From Pseudomonas costantinii (GTDB lineage: Bacteria > Pseudomonadota > Gammaproteobacteria > Pseudomonadales > Pseudomonadaceae): a stretch of DNA of 64,000 nucleotides. This document shows positions 44,328-52,128 of the stretch, piece after piece. The stretch is from positions 310,001 to 374,000 of the forward strand of contig NZ_MDDR01000037.1 in NCBI RefSeq assembly GCF_001870435.1, given 5' to 3'. Under the pieces are notes generated by a model. The model ran no database searches, had not been told where the DNA came from, and saw nothing but the letters and a program-made list of their open reading frames with translations. A program made the translations under genes and the position numbers. The number at the start of each line of letters is the position of its first letter. Positions within the stretch are counted from its first letter, which is position 1.

Positions 44328-45509
44328 ATGCAAAATCAAATCGGCGCACCAAAGCAGAAGCTCAGCTTCAGCGATCCCAAAGTGCGTGCGTGGCTCTTCC
44401 AGATCATCACGATTGTGGCGGTGGTCTCGCTGGGCTGGTACCTCTTCAACAATACGCAAACCAACCTTCAGCACCGGGGCATTACCTCGGGTTTCGACTT
44501 TCTTGAGCGCAGTGCCGGCTTCGGCATCGCTCAGCACCTGATCGACTACACCGAATCGGACACCTACGCCCGCGTCTTTGTGATCGGTCTGCTCAACACC
44601 TTGCTGGTGACGGTGATCGGTGTGGTCCTGGCGACCCTGCTCGGTTTCATCATCGGCGTGGCACGCTTGTCGCCGAACTGGATGATCAACAAGCTGGCGA
44701 CCGTGTATGTGGAAGTGTTCCGCAACATTCCGCCGCTGCTGCAAATCCTGTTCTGGTACTTCGCGGTGTTCCTGACCATGCCGGGGCCGCGCAACAGCCA
44801 CAACTTTGGCGATACCTTCTTTGTCAGCAGCCGTGGCCTGAACATGCCGGCGGCACTTGCTGCTGACGGGTTCTGGCCATTTTTGGTCAGTGTGGTCGTG
44901 GCAATCATCGCGATTGTGCTGATGACGCGCTGGGCCAATAAACGCTTCGAAGCGACCGGTGTACCGTTCCACAAGTTCTGGGTGGGGCTTGCGCTGCTCG
45001 TGGTGATCCCGGCGTTGTGCGCCCTGATTTTCGGCGCGCCGTTGCACTGGGAAATGCCCAAGCTGCAAGGTTTCAACTTTGTCGGCGGCTGGGTTCTGAT
45101 CCCTGAACTGTTGGCGTTGACCCTGGCGCTGACCGTTTACACGGCAGCGTTTATCGCCGAAATCGTGCGTTCGGGCATCAAGTCCGTCAGCCACGGCCAG
45201 ACCGAAGCCGCGCGTTCCCTGGGCCTGCGCCCCGGGCCGACGCTGCGCAAGGTCATCATCCCGCAAGCCCTGCGGGTGATCATTCCGCCGCTGACCAGCC
45301 AATACCTGAACCTGGCGAAGAACTCCTCGCTGGCCGCCGGTATCGGTTACCCGGAAATGGTTTCGCTGTTTGCCGGCACGGTGCTCAACCAGACCGGCCA
45401 GGCCATCGAAGTCATTGCCATCACCATGAGCGTGTACCTGGCGATCAGCATCAGCATTTCCCTGCTGATGAACTGGTACAACAAGCGCATTGCGCTGATC
45501 GAGCGGTGA
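44328..45509 (+). CDS. aapQ: General L-amino-acid ABC transporter permease AapQ
   Basis: A 393-residue inner-membrane permease of the His/Glu/Gln/Arg family. About eight hydrophobic segments are present, with the ATPase-contact EAA loop QTEAARSLGLRPGPTLRKVIIPQALRVIIPPL near residues 288-320. The long central insert (about 145-250) is typical for AapQ compared with shorter HisQ-like permeases. It lies 72 nt after aapJ and 10 nt before aapM, with which it forms the heterodimeric channel. Confidence 0.95.
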   Translation: MQNQIGAPKQKLSFSDPKVRAWLFQIITIVAVVSLGWYLFNNTQTNLQHRGITSGFDFLERSAGFGIAQHLIDYTESDTYARVFVIGLLNTLLVTVIGVVLATLLGFIIGVARLSPNWMINKLATVYVEVFRNIPPLLQILFWYFAVFLTMPGPRNSHNFGDTFFVSSRGLNMPAALAADGFWPFLVSVVVAIIAIVLMTRWANKRFEATGVPFHKFWVGLALLVVIPALCALIFGAPLHWEMPKLQGFNFVGGWVLIPELLALTLALTVYTAAFIAEIVRSGIKSVSHGQTEAARSLGLRPGPTLRKVIIPQALRVIIPPLTSQYLNLAKNSSLAAGIGYPEMVSLFAGTVLNQTGQAIEVIAITMSVYLAISISISLLMNWYNKRIALIER

Positions 45510-45519
45510 GGAAACACGC

Positions 45520-46617
45520 ATGAGTACGCATACTTTTAAACCTGATATGCCGCCGCCGGGCAAAGTGTTCGGGCCGGTGGCATGGATGCGCGCCAACCTG
45601 TTTTCCAGCTGGCTCAATACCCTGCTGACCTTGCTGGCGATCTACCTGGTGTACCTGGTGGTACCGCCGATCCTGCATTGGGCCATTCTTGATGCCAATT
45701 GGGTCGGTACCACTCGCGCTGACTGCACTAAAGAGGGCGCCTGCTGGGTGTTTATCCAACAGCGCTTCGGGCAGTTCATGTACGGCTACTATCCCGCCGA
45801 CCTGCGCTGGCGCGTGGACCTGACCGTGTGGCTGGCCATTGTTGGCGTGGCGCCGTTGTTCATCTCGCGTTTTCAACGCAAGGCGATCTACGGCCTGAGC
45901 TTTCTGGTGTTGTACCCGATCATTGCCTACTTCCTGCTGCATGGCGGCCTCTTTGGCCTGAGCAACGTGGCGACCAGCCAATGGGGCGGCCTGATGCTGA
46001 CCCTGGTGATCGCCACCGTCGGCATCGCCGGTGCATTGCCGCTGGGCATTGTACTGGCACTCGGGCGGCGCTCGAACATGCCGGCAATTCGTGTGGTCTG
46101 TGTGACCTTCATCGAGTTCTGGCGCGGCGTGCCGTTGATCACGGTGTTGTTCATGTCCTCGGTGATGCTGCCGTTGTTCCTGCCCGAAGGCATGAACTTC
46201 GACAAACTGCTGCGGGCGCTGATCGGTGTGATCCTGTTCCAGTCGGCCTACGTGGCCGAAGTGGTGCGCGGTGGCCTGCAAGCGATCCCTAAAGGTCAGT
46301 ACGAAGCGGCCGCAGCGATGGGCCTGGGTTACTGGCGCAGCATGGGCCTGGTGATTCTGCCGCAAGCCCTGAAGCTGGTGATCCCGGGCATCGTCAACAC
46401 GTTTATTGCGCTGTTCAAGGACACCAGCCTGGTGATCATCATCGGCCTGTTCGACCTGCTTAACAGTGTCAAGCAAGCTGCCGCCGACCCGAAATGGCTG
46501 GGCATGGCCACCGAAGGCTATGTGTTCGCCGCCCTGGTGTTCTGGATTTTCTGTTTTGGTATGTCCCGCTACTCCATGCATTTGGAACGTAAGCTGGACA
46601 CTGGCCACAAGCGTTAG
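45520..46617 (+). CDS. aapM: General L-amino-acid ABC transporter permease AapM
   Basis: A 365-residue partner permease. The EAA loop is QYEAAAAMGLGYWRSMGLVILPQALKLVIPGI near residues 262-295, followed by FKDTSLVIIIGLFDLL. An N-terminal cytoplasmic segment and helix (about 25-55) precede a variable periplasmic loop. The gap to aapP is 10 nt. Confidence 0.95.
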   Translation: MSTHTFKPDMPPPGKVFGPVAWMRANLFSSWLNTLLTLLAIYLVYLVVPPILHWAILDANWVGTTRADCTKEGACWVFIQQRFGQFMYGYYPADLRWRVDLTVWLAIVGVAPLFISRFQRKAIYGLSFLVLYPIIAYFLLHGGLFGLSNVATSQWGGLMLTLVIATVGIAGALPLGIVLALGRRSNMPAIRVVCVTFIEFWRGVPLITVLFMSSVMLPLFLPEGMNFDKLLRALIGVILFQSAYVAEVVRGGLQAIPKGQYEAAAAMGLGYWRSMGLVILPQALKLVIPGIVNTFIALFKDTSLVIIIGLFDLLNSVKQAAADPKWLGMATEGYVFAALVFWIFCFGMSRYSMHLERKLDTGHKR

Positions 46618-46627
46618 GAGTTTTGTC

Positions 46628-47392
46628 ATGAGTGAAGCGATCAAACAGCCTGTGAGCCCTGAAGGCATTATCCAGATGCAGGGCGTGAACAAGTGGTACG
46701 GCCAGTTCCATGTGTTGAAAGACATCAACCTCAACGTCAAGCAGGGCGAGCGTATCGTGCTGTGCGGCCCGTCGGGTTCGGGCAAGTCCACCACCATTCG
46801 CTGTCTCAACCGTCTGGAAGAGCACCAGCAGGGCCGCATCGTGGTCGATGGCGTGGAACTGACCAACGACCTCAAGCAGATCGAAGCGATCCGCCGTGAA
46901 GTCGGCATGGTGTTTCAGCACTTCAACCTGTTCCCACACCTGACCATCCTGCAGAACTGCACGCTGGCGCCGATGTGGGTGCGCAAGATGCCCAAGCGCA
47001 AGGCCGAGGAGATCGCCATGCATTATCTGGAGCGCGTACGCATTCCGGAGCAGGCTCACAAGTTTCCGGGGCAGCTGTCCGGTGGGCAGCAACAGCGTGT
47101 GGCGATTGCCCGTGCGCTGTGCATGAAGCCGAAAATCATGTTGTTCGATGAGCCGACTTCGGCACTCGATCCGGAAATGGTGAAGGAGGTACTCGATACC
47201 ATGATCGGCCTGGCCGAAGACGGCATGACCATGTTGTGCGTGACCCACGAAATGGGCTTTGCGCGCACTGTGGCCAACCGCGTGATCTTCATGGACAAGG
47301 GCGAAATCGTGGAACAGGCTGCGCCGAATGACTTCTTCGACAATCCGCAGAATGATCGGACCAAGTTGTTCTTGAGCCAGATTTTGCATTGA
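46628..47392 (+). CDS. aapP: General L-amino-acid ABC transporter ATPase AapP
   Basis: A 254-residue ATPase. Walker A GPSGSGKST near residue 47, Q-loop VFQHFNLFPHLT, signature LSGGQQQRVAIARAL, Walker B IMLFDEPTSALDPE and H-loop THEM are all intact. ATG at 46628 has GGAG upstream; longer frames run into aapM. It powers uptake through AapQM. A strong terminator follows. Confidence 0.96.
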   Translation: MSEAIKQPVSPEGIIQMQGVNKWYGQFHVLKDINLNVKQGERIVLCGPSGSGKSTTIRCLNRLEEHQQGRIVVDGVELTNDLKQIEAIRREVGMVFQHFNLFPHLTILQNCTLAPMWVRKMPKRKAEEIAMHYLERVRIPEQAHKFPGQLSGGQQQRVAIARALCMKPKIMLFDEPTSALDPEMVKEVLDTMIGLAEDGMTMLCVTHEMGFARTVANRVIFMDKGEIVEQAAPNDFFDNPQNDRTKLFLSQILH

Positions 47393-47406
47393 TCGAGGTT
47401 TGAATA

Positions 47407-47438
47407 AATAAACCCGGCCTGGTGCCGGGTTTATTTTT
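47407..47438 (+). terminator. Intrinsic terminator after aapP
   Basis: A 12-bp stem AATAAACCCGGC/GCCGGGTTTATT with a 5-nt loop runs into a T-tract (TTTATTTTTT), 14 nt after the stop. The symmetrical A/T flanks make it able to serve the convergent mqsA side as well. Confidence 0.92.
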
Positions 47439-47443
47439 TGGTG

Positions 47444-47935
47444 CTAGGACGCTTTGAGTGCTTCAGTGTCGTTGTTCACGGTGTAGGTGAAGGCGCCACG
47501 CATGTCAGCGCCTTCGGCTAAGACTTCTGCATCCGCCAGCAAATGCGGGTGACGATCCAATAACCGCATCAGTAATACCAGCGGCTTGGGGGGAAGAAGC
47601 TCGCCACGTTCGTAGCGAGAGAAGGCGTTGTGGCCGCCACCGGACAGCAATTTCACCGCCTCTTTTTGGGTAAGGTGCAATTTGCGGCGGATACGTTTCA
47701 TCTCCGCGCCAATCATCTTTTGGGCAGCTATGACGAGTTCATCGCCTGCTTCTCCATAACGATCCGCACTATCGGTTTCTGGGTCCCAAAAGCCGTCGCC
47801 GCATACGTGACATTCCCAGCCGGAAAGATTGTCTACCCGGCGCTCCATACCTTTGACCCTGATGGTTTCACTGCGGCCCTCAAAATAATGCAATGCTTCG
47901 GGGGCGCCACAGATGTAGCAATTTTTTACCTTCAT
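47444..47935 (-). CDS. mqsA: MqsA-family antitoxin and autorepressor
   Basis: A 163-residue antitoxin. The N-terminal zinc domain has CYICGA (Cys6, Cys9) and CHVCGDGFWD (Cys pair near 43-46). The C-terminal HTH-XRE domain (about 77-130) reads AEMKRIRRKLHLTQKEAVKLLSGGGHNAFSRYERGE, the MqsA DNA-binding signature. It neutralises the MqsR toxin and represses its own operon. The start overlaps the mqsR stop by 4 nt. The C-terminal tail (about 135-163) extends beyond E. coli MqsA (131 residues). Confidence 0.88.
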   Translation of the reverse strand: MKVKNCYICGAPEALHYFEGRSETIRVKGMERRVDNLSGWECHVCGDGFWDPETDSADRYGEAGDELVIAAQKMIGAEMKRIRRKLHLTQKEAVKLLSGGGHNAFSRYERGELLPPKPLVLLMRLLDRHPHLLADAEVLAEGADMRGAFTYTVNNDTEALKAS

Positions 47936-48243
47936 AGGTTCTTCTCCTTGAAGGAGATCACCGGAGGGTCACCGTCCGGGGAGTAAGTGACCTTGATGTA
48001 AATCTCCCTATCTTTTGAGTGCGTGTGATACACGTCCTGCCAAATTCGATGGTCCCTATGAGTGGTCATCGACTTGTACAGCATCCAGTTTTGTAACTCA
48101 TAGATGGCATGCTGCATCTCCTTGATACTGAAGTGGAGTTCCCTGCCGCACCGTTGTGCTGTCTGGGTAAACGCTCTCCTGCCAAGCCGCCTCACATCCG
48201 CCTTTATCACCGCCAAATCGTAATGAGGTGTGTACTTTTCCAT
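47932..48243 (-). CDS. mqsR: MqsR-family mRNA interferase toxin
   Basis: A 103-residue RelE-fold toxin. MEKYTPHYDLAVIKADV at the start and YKSMTTHRDHRIWQDVY...IYIKVTY...VISFKEKN at the end are the conserved MqsR blocks; the family cleaves mRNA at GCU sites. It is upstream of its antitoxin as in E. coli mqsRA, reverse of most toxin-antitoxin pairs. The locus is AT-richer than the flanking genes, suggesting acquisition. Confidence 0.9.
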   Translation of the reverse strand: MEKYTPHYDLAVIKADVRRLGRRAFTQTAQRCGRELHFSIKEMQHAIYELQNWMLYKSMTTHRDHRIWQDVYHTHSKDREIYIKVTYSPDGDPPVISFKEKNL

Positions 48244-48261
48244 AAGACACCTGAGTCCAAT

Positions 48262-48282
48262 AATTACCCTCTAAGGGTAATT
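48262..48282. promoter_or_regulatory. Operator palindrome of the mqsRA operon
   Basis: Perfect 9-bp arms AATTACCCT and AGGGTAATT flank a CTA centre, 19 nt before the mqsR start. E. coli MqsA binds palindromes of the form AACCT-N3-AGGTT with the same spacing, so this is the likely autoregulatory site. Confidence 0.75.
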
Positions 48283-48402
48283 TTACCAATCGAAAATTCA
48301 GTTCCTTTTGTTGCTTAAAAACCCTAGTGCGTTGCTCTTGTAGGTAACTCCGAATAGGCTGTAGGAAAATTCATCCTATGATTGGACGAAAGCGCAAATC
48401 CC

Positions 48403-49062
48403 ATGACAGACATCGCCCCATTGATCAAACGCTCTCTGGTCGATCAGGCCCTTGAGCAACTGCGCCTGCGCATCAGCCAAGGCGTGTGGGCCATCGGCGA
48501 GCGCCTGCCTACCGAGCCTGAGCTGTCCGCCGAGCTGGGCATCAGCCGCAATACGGTGCGTGAGGCCATGCGTGTATTAGCGTTTTCGGGTTTGATTGAA
48601 ATCCGCCAGGGTGACGGCAGTTATTTGCGTTCGATGACCGACCCGCTGGGCGCAATGCGGGCGCTGTCTCATTGCACCTTGGAGCAGGCGCAGGAGACGC
48701 GGCAGATTCTGGAAGTGGAGGCCATCGGCCTCGCAGCGTTACGCCGTACCGAGCAAGACCTGATGACGTTGCGCGAGGCACTCAACGTCAGCGCCGAGTT
48801 GTATCACGGAGAGCTGGAGGCCTACATCAGTGCCGACTTGGTGTTCCACAAGCGACTGGTAGACGCCGCCCACAATCCGGCCTTGAGCGAGCTGTACCAG
48901 TATTTTTCCAGCATCGTTGGCGCCCAATTGCGCCAGACCCTGAACATTTCTCCGCGTCGTCAGGCAGTCTTTGACCTGCATACAGCCCTGCTCGAAGCCG
49001 TGGAACAGCAAGATCCCGAGCACGCCAAATCCCTCTGCCGGCAGTTGATCAATGAACCTTGA
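48403..49062 (+). CDS. GntR/FadR-family transcriptional regulator
   Basis: A 219-residue regulator with an N-terminal winged helix (about 10-75: VDQALEQLRLRISQGVWAIGERLPTEPELSAELGISRNTVREAMRVLAFSGLIEIRQGDGSYL) and a C-terminal FCD ligand domain (about 85-215) with the Asp/His metal site in ADLVFHKRLVDAAHNPAL. It overlaps the downstream transporter gene by 11 nt, so it probably regulates its own operon in response to the transported compound. ATG at 48403 is used because it opens the HTH domain cleanly. Confidence 0.9.
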   Translation: MTDIAPLIKRSLVDQALEQLRLRISQGVWAIGERLPTEPELSAELGISRNTVREAMRVLAFSGLIEIRQGDGSYLRSMTDPLGAMRALSHCTLEQAQETRQILEVEAIGLAALRRTEQDLMTLREALNVSAELYHGELEAYISADLVFHKRLVDAAHNPALSELYQYFSSIVGAQLRQTLNISPRRQAVFDLHTALLEAVEQQDPEHAKSLCRQLINEP

Positions 49063-50326
49063 AGCCCAAAGCACACAACGTACGACCGAGTTGGAAGAAC
49101 TGTTGATCGACGCCGAAGCCGATGACGATGTCGTCCAGCACAGCCACCCCGTGGTGAGCCGCCCGTGGCTATTGCTGCTGGGCCTGATCCTGGTGGCGCT
49201 GAACTTGCGCCCGGCGTTGTCGAGCATGTCGCCACTGCTCAGCGAGGTTTCCAACAGCTTGGGGTTGTCGGCGGCCAAGGCTGGTTTGCTGACCACCTTG
49301 CCGGTGTTGTGCCTGGGCTTGTTTGCCCCCACCGCTCCGATCCTTGCTCGACGTTTTGGCGCCGAGCGTGTGGTGCTGGGGATTCTGTTGGTCTTGGCGG
49401 CCGGGATCATCTTGCGCAGCTCGTTTGGCGAAGTCGGGCTGTTCGCCGGCAGCCTTGTCGCCGGTGCGAGCATCGGCATTATCGGTGTGTTGTTGCCGGG
49501 CATCGTCAAACGCGATTTCGCCAAACAGGCAGGCACTATGACCGGTGTCTACACCATGGCCCTGTGCCTGGGCGCGGCGCTGGCGGCAGGTTCAACGGTG
49601 CCGTTGAGTCAGTATTTTGGTGACAGTTGGAACATCGGCCTGGGCTTCTGGATTTTGCCGGCGCTGGTGGCGGCGCTGTTCTGGCTTCCGCAAGTGGGGC
49701 AAAAACATGGCGCGCATCAGGTCTCCTATCGGGTCAAAGGTTTGCTGCGCGATCCGCTGGCCTGGCAGGTGACCTTGTACATGGGCCTGCAGTCGTCGCT
49801 GGCGTACATCGTGTTTGGTTGGTTGCCCTCGATCCTGATCGGCCGCGGTCTCACCGCAACCCAGGCGGGGCTGGTGTTGTCCGGCTCGGTGATTGTGCAA
49901 CTGGCCAGCTCCCTCGCAGCACCGTGGTTGGCCACGCGCGGCAAGGACCAGCGCTTGGCGATTGTGGTGGTGATGGTGCTGACCCTCGGGGGCCTGTTCG
50001 GTTGCTTGTATGCGCCGATTGACGGTTTGTGGGGTTGGGCGATTTTGCTCGGGCTGGGGCAGGGCGGTACGTTTAGCCTTGCTTTGACCTTGATCGTGTT
50101 GCGTTCGCGCGATTCCCATGTGGCGGCCAACCTGTCGAGCATGGCCCAGGGCATCGGTTACACCCTGGCGTCGATGGGGCCGTTGGCCGTGGGCCTGGTG
50201 CATGACTGGACCGGCGGTTGGGCCGCCGTCGGCTGGATCTTCGCGGTGCTTGGCCTCGGCGCCATCGTTGCCGGCCTGGGGGCAGGCCGGGCGATGTTCG
50301 TGGGCGTGCGCAGCGAGAAGGTTTGA
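49052..50326 (+). CDS. MFS transporter, CynX/NimT family
   Basis: A 424-residue major facilitator. An acidic N-terminal extension (about 1-35) precedes 12 hydrophobic helices; LNLRPALSSMSPLLSEVSNSLGLSAAKAGLLTTLPVLCLGLFAPTAPILARRFG is the CynX/NimT signature (cyanate, 2-nitroimidazole transport). Translation is coupled to the GntR gene by an 11-nt overlap. The substrate is not known. Its stop is 3 nt from the stop of the convergent fimbrial operon. Confidence 0.9.
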   Translation: MNLEAQSTQRTTELEELLIDAEADDDVVQHSHPVVSRPWLLLLGLILVALNLRPALSSMSPLLSEVSNSLGLSAAKAGLLTTLPVLCLGLFAPTAPILARRFGAERVVLGILLVLAAGIILRSSFGEVGLFAGSLVAGASIGIIGVLLPGIVKRDFAKQAGTMTGVYTMALCLGAALAAGSTVPLSQYFGDSWNIGLGFWILPALVAALFWLPQVGQKHGAHQVSYRVKGLLRDPLAWQVTLYMGLQSSLAYIVFGWLPSILIGRGLTATQAGLVLSGSVIVQLASSLAAPWLATRGKDQRLAIVVVMVLTLGGLFGCLYAPIDGLWGWAILLGLGQGGTFSLALTLIVLRSRDSHVAANLSSMAQGIGYTLASMGPLAVGLVHDWTGGWAAVGWIFAVLGLGAIVAGLGAGRAMFVGVRSEKV

Positions 50327-50329
50327 GGG

Positions 50330-50980
50330 TTAGAGATAAACCACTTCCAGCGTAGCCGACCCATCCATGGGGGTGTCGGTGCTCAAGTCCAGGTTCTGTT
50401 TGGCGTTGATCACCGCCTCCAGCTTCAAGGTGCTGCTCAGGTTCTGGACGGCTGACGGGCCTGCGGTGCTGCCGACCACATCGGTAAAGCCCAGCAAACT
50501 GCGTGAGCCGATGTCGATGGGGTTGGTGTTGGAGGTGCGCCACGCCAAGCCGCCGGTGGTGGATTCGGTGCCGTAGATCTGCGGCAAATCATCGACGACG
50601 GTCTGCTTGGGATCGAAGCTCACTGAATACACGCCGAGCTTGTTGCCGCTGTGGTCCAGCCCCAACCCGTAGTAAATCTCGCTGTTGACGTGGGCCGTGC
50701 CGTCGCGGTTATCGCGCATGCGCAGGGCGTAGCGACCAGGGGCGTTACAGCTCACTGTCAGCGTCAGGTACTTGAGGGGCAGCCGGGTGCCGGTGGCCTG
50801 GTTGAGGTCTTTCTGGGAGATCTTTCCGAAGTCGACCAGCCCGCCGCTGGACAGCACCGGGGTGCAGGCCATCGGCGTAATCAGCCCGGTCACGGTCAGT
50901 TCCACGGTAGAAGCTGCGTTGGCCAGGGTGTAGGTGCCCAGCAAGGTCAAGGCAGCTACGGGCATCAGGTGAAGATTCAT
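50330..50980 (-). CDS. DUF1120 fimbrial subunit, operon-distal copy
   Basis: A 216-residue secreted pilin-like protein with signal peptide (about 1-22). STVELTVTGLITPMACTPVLSSGGLVDFGKISQKDL right after the signal combines a donor-strand-like alternating hydrophobic run with the first conserved cysteine; the second cysteine is in LTVSCNAPGRYALRMRDNRDG. The end PMDGSATLEVVYL is the usual terminal strand. It is closest to the C-terminal half of the adjacent two-domain protein (shared TGG, LLGFT, SGP-like blocks), suggesting duplication. Last gene of the chaperone-usher operon. Confidence 0.85.
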   Translation of the reverse strand: MNLHLMPVAALTLLGTYTLANAASTVELTVTGLITPMACTPVLSSGGLVDFGKISQKDLNQATGTRLPLKYLTLTVSCNAPGRYALRMRDNRDGTAHVNSEIYYGLGLDHSGNKLGVYSVSFDPKQTVVDDLPQIYGTESTTGGLAWRTSNTNPIDIGSRSLLGFTDVVGSTAGPSAVQNLSSTLKLEAVINAKQNLDLSTDTPMDGSATLEVVYL

Positions 50981-50992
50981 TGCGTTGCTCCT

Positions 50993-52117
50993 TTAGAGGT
51001 AGTTGATTTCGAGCGTGCCCGAGCCGTCGAGGCGAACTTCGCTGCCCAGATCCAGGGAGCCCAGCGGGGCAAGTACCGCTTCCAGGCTCAGTGTGGCGCT
51101 GAGGTTTTGAATGGCCATGGGGCCACTGATGCTGCCAGCGTTGGCGGTGAAGCCCAGATAGCGGTTAGCCGCGACCGCCTGCGGGTTGGCACTTGCGCTG
51201 CTCCAGGGCACGCCGCCGGTAGCGGAGTCGGTGCGGTAGAGTTGAGCGAAGTTGTCGGCAGTTATCCGCGACGGATCGAAGGTCAGCCGGTAGCGCCCGA
51301 TCTTCTGTTGCTTGGCGTCCAGCCCCAGCCCGTAGATACTTTCATCGGCCGCCCCGGTGGCGGAGCCCTGGCGGTTGTCCTGCATGCGCACGGCAAAGGC
51401 GGTGGGTGCATCGCATGCCACGCTCAGCACCACCGGGCGTGGTGCAAGCGTTGTCTCCTGGTTCTGGTTCAGGTCAATAACCGACAGCTTGCCCAGGTCG
51501 ACATTGCCGCCGTTGGACAGGCTCGGTGTACACGCAGCCGGTGCGAATCGGGCAAGCAGGTTTAACTCCCGCGAGCGCCCAGCACCGGTGGCGTCGAACA
51601 ACCCGCTGGTTTCCCACGTGACCGCATCCCGTACCCGGGACGCCTCTTCACGGGCCCAGGCGCTGGCGTCAATCTGCACCGACAGGCTGCGCCCGGTGAC
51701 GGGCAACCCGCCACGCATCGGCACTATGCCGTGCTCAGGGCGCCACGCCAGCGTGGTCGCGGTTACCACCGGGGCTTGGCCGGCACCTGCGATTAAACCC
51801 AGTTCGACCGCCTGGCCATCAAGCACGGCGTCACGTACTTTCAGGCCATAGCTGCCACGCTCGGTAAAGCGAAAACGCTCCGCACCCACCCCCAGGCCCC
51901 GGTAAAACACACTCATGTCTGTGGGTTGCGGGCAGTTCAGCGTGAGGCTCACGCGGCGCTCACCCAGCAGTCGCTCCGCACTGGGTATTAGCGCCACGGC
52001 ACGGTTCATCAACCCGAAATCCAGCCGGGTCTCGCTCAGATTGAGCTGGCATTCATCCGCGCTCCACGCGTTGGTGCTCAGCAGCAAAATGCCTAATGGC
52101 AACAAGGCTGGCTTCAT
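50993..52117 (-). CDS. Two-domain DUF1120 protein, probable tip adhesin
   Basis: A 374-residue secreted protein. The signal peptide (about 1-20) is followed by a receptor-like N-terminal domain (about 21-178, starting DECQLNLSETRLDFGLMNRA, two cysteines) and a C-terminal DUF1120 pilin domain (about 179-374, CTPSLSNGGNVDLGKLS... ending LDGSGTLEINYL). Two-domain subunits beside the usher are generally tip adhesins, since only their pilin half can polymerise. ATG at 52117 is preferred by GAGGA 8 nt upstream; an ATG at 52132 overlaps the usher stop. It lies directly after the usher gene. Confidence 0.82.
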   Translation of the reverse strand: MKPALLPLGILLLSTNAWSADECQLNLSETRLDFGLMNRAVALIPSAERLLGERRVSLTLNCPQPTDMSVFYRGLGVGAERFRFTERGSYGLKVRDAVLDGQAVELGLIAGAGQAPVVTATTLAWRPEHGIVPMRGGLPVTGRSLSVQIDASAWAREEASRVRDAVTWETSGLFDATGAGRSRELNLLARFAPAACTPSLSNGGNVDLGKLSVIDLNQNQETTLAPRPVVLSVACDAPTAFAVRMQDNRQGSATGAADESIYGLGLDAKQQKIGRYRLTFDPSRITADNFAQLYRTDSATGGVPWSSASANPQAVAANRYLGFTANAGSISGPMAIQNLSATLSLEAVLAPLGSLDLGSEVRLDGSGTLEINYL

Positions 52118-52128
52118 GATGATCTTCC

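Noticed and set aside
44310..46908. Large antisense frames across aapQ and aapM
   Set aside because: The aap genes have intact motifs and starts; the antisense translations are low-complexity.
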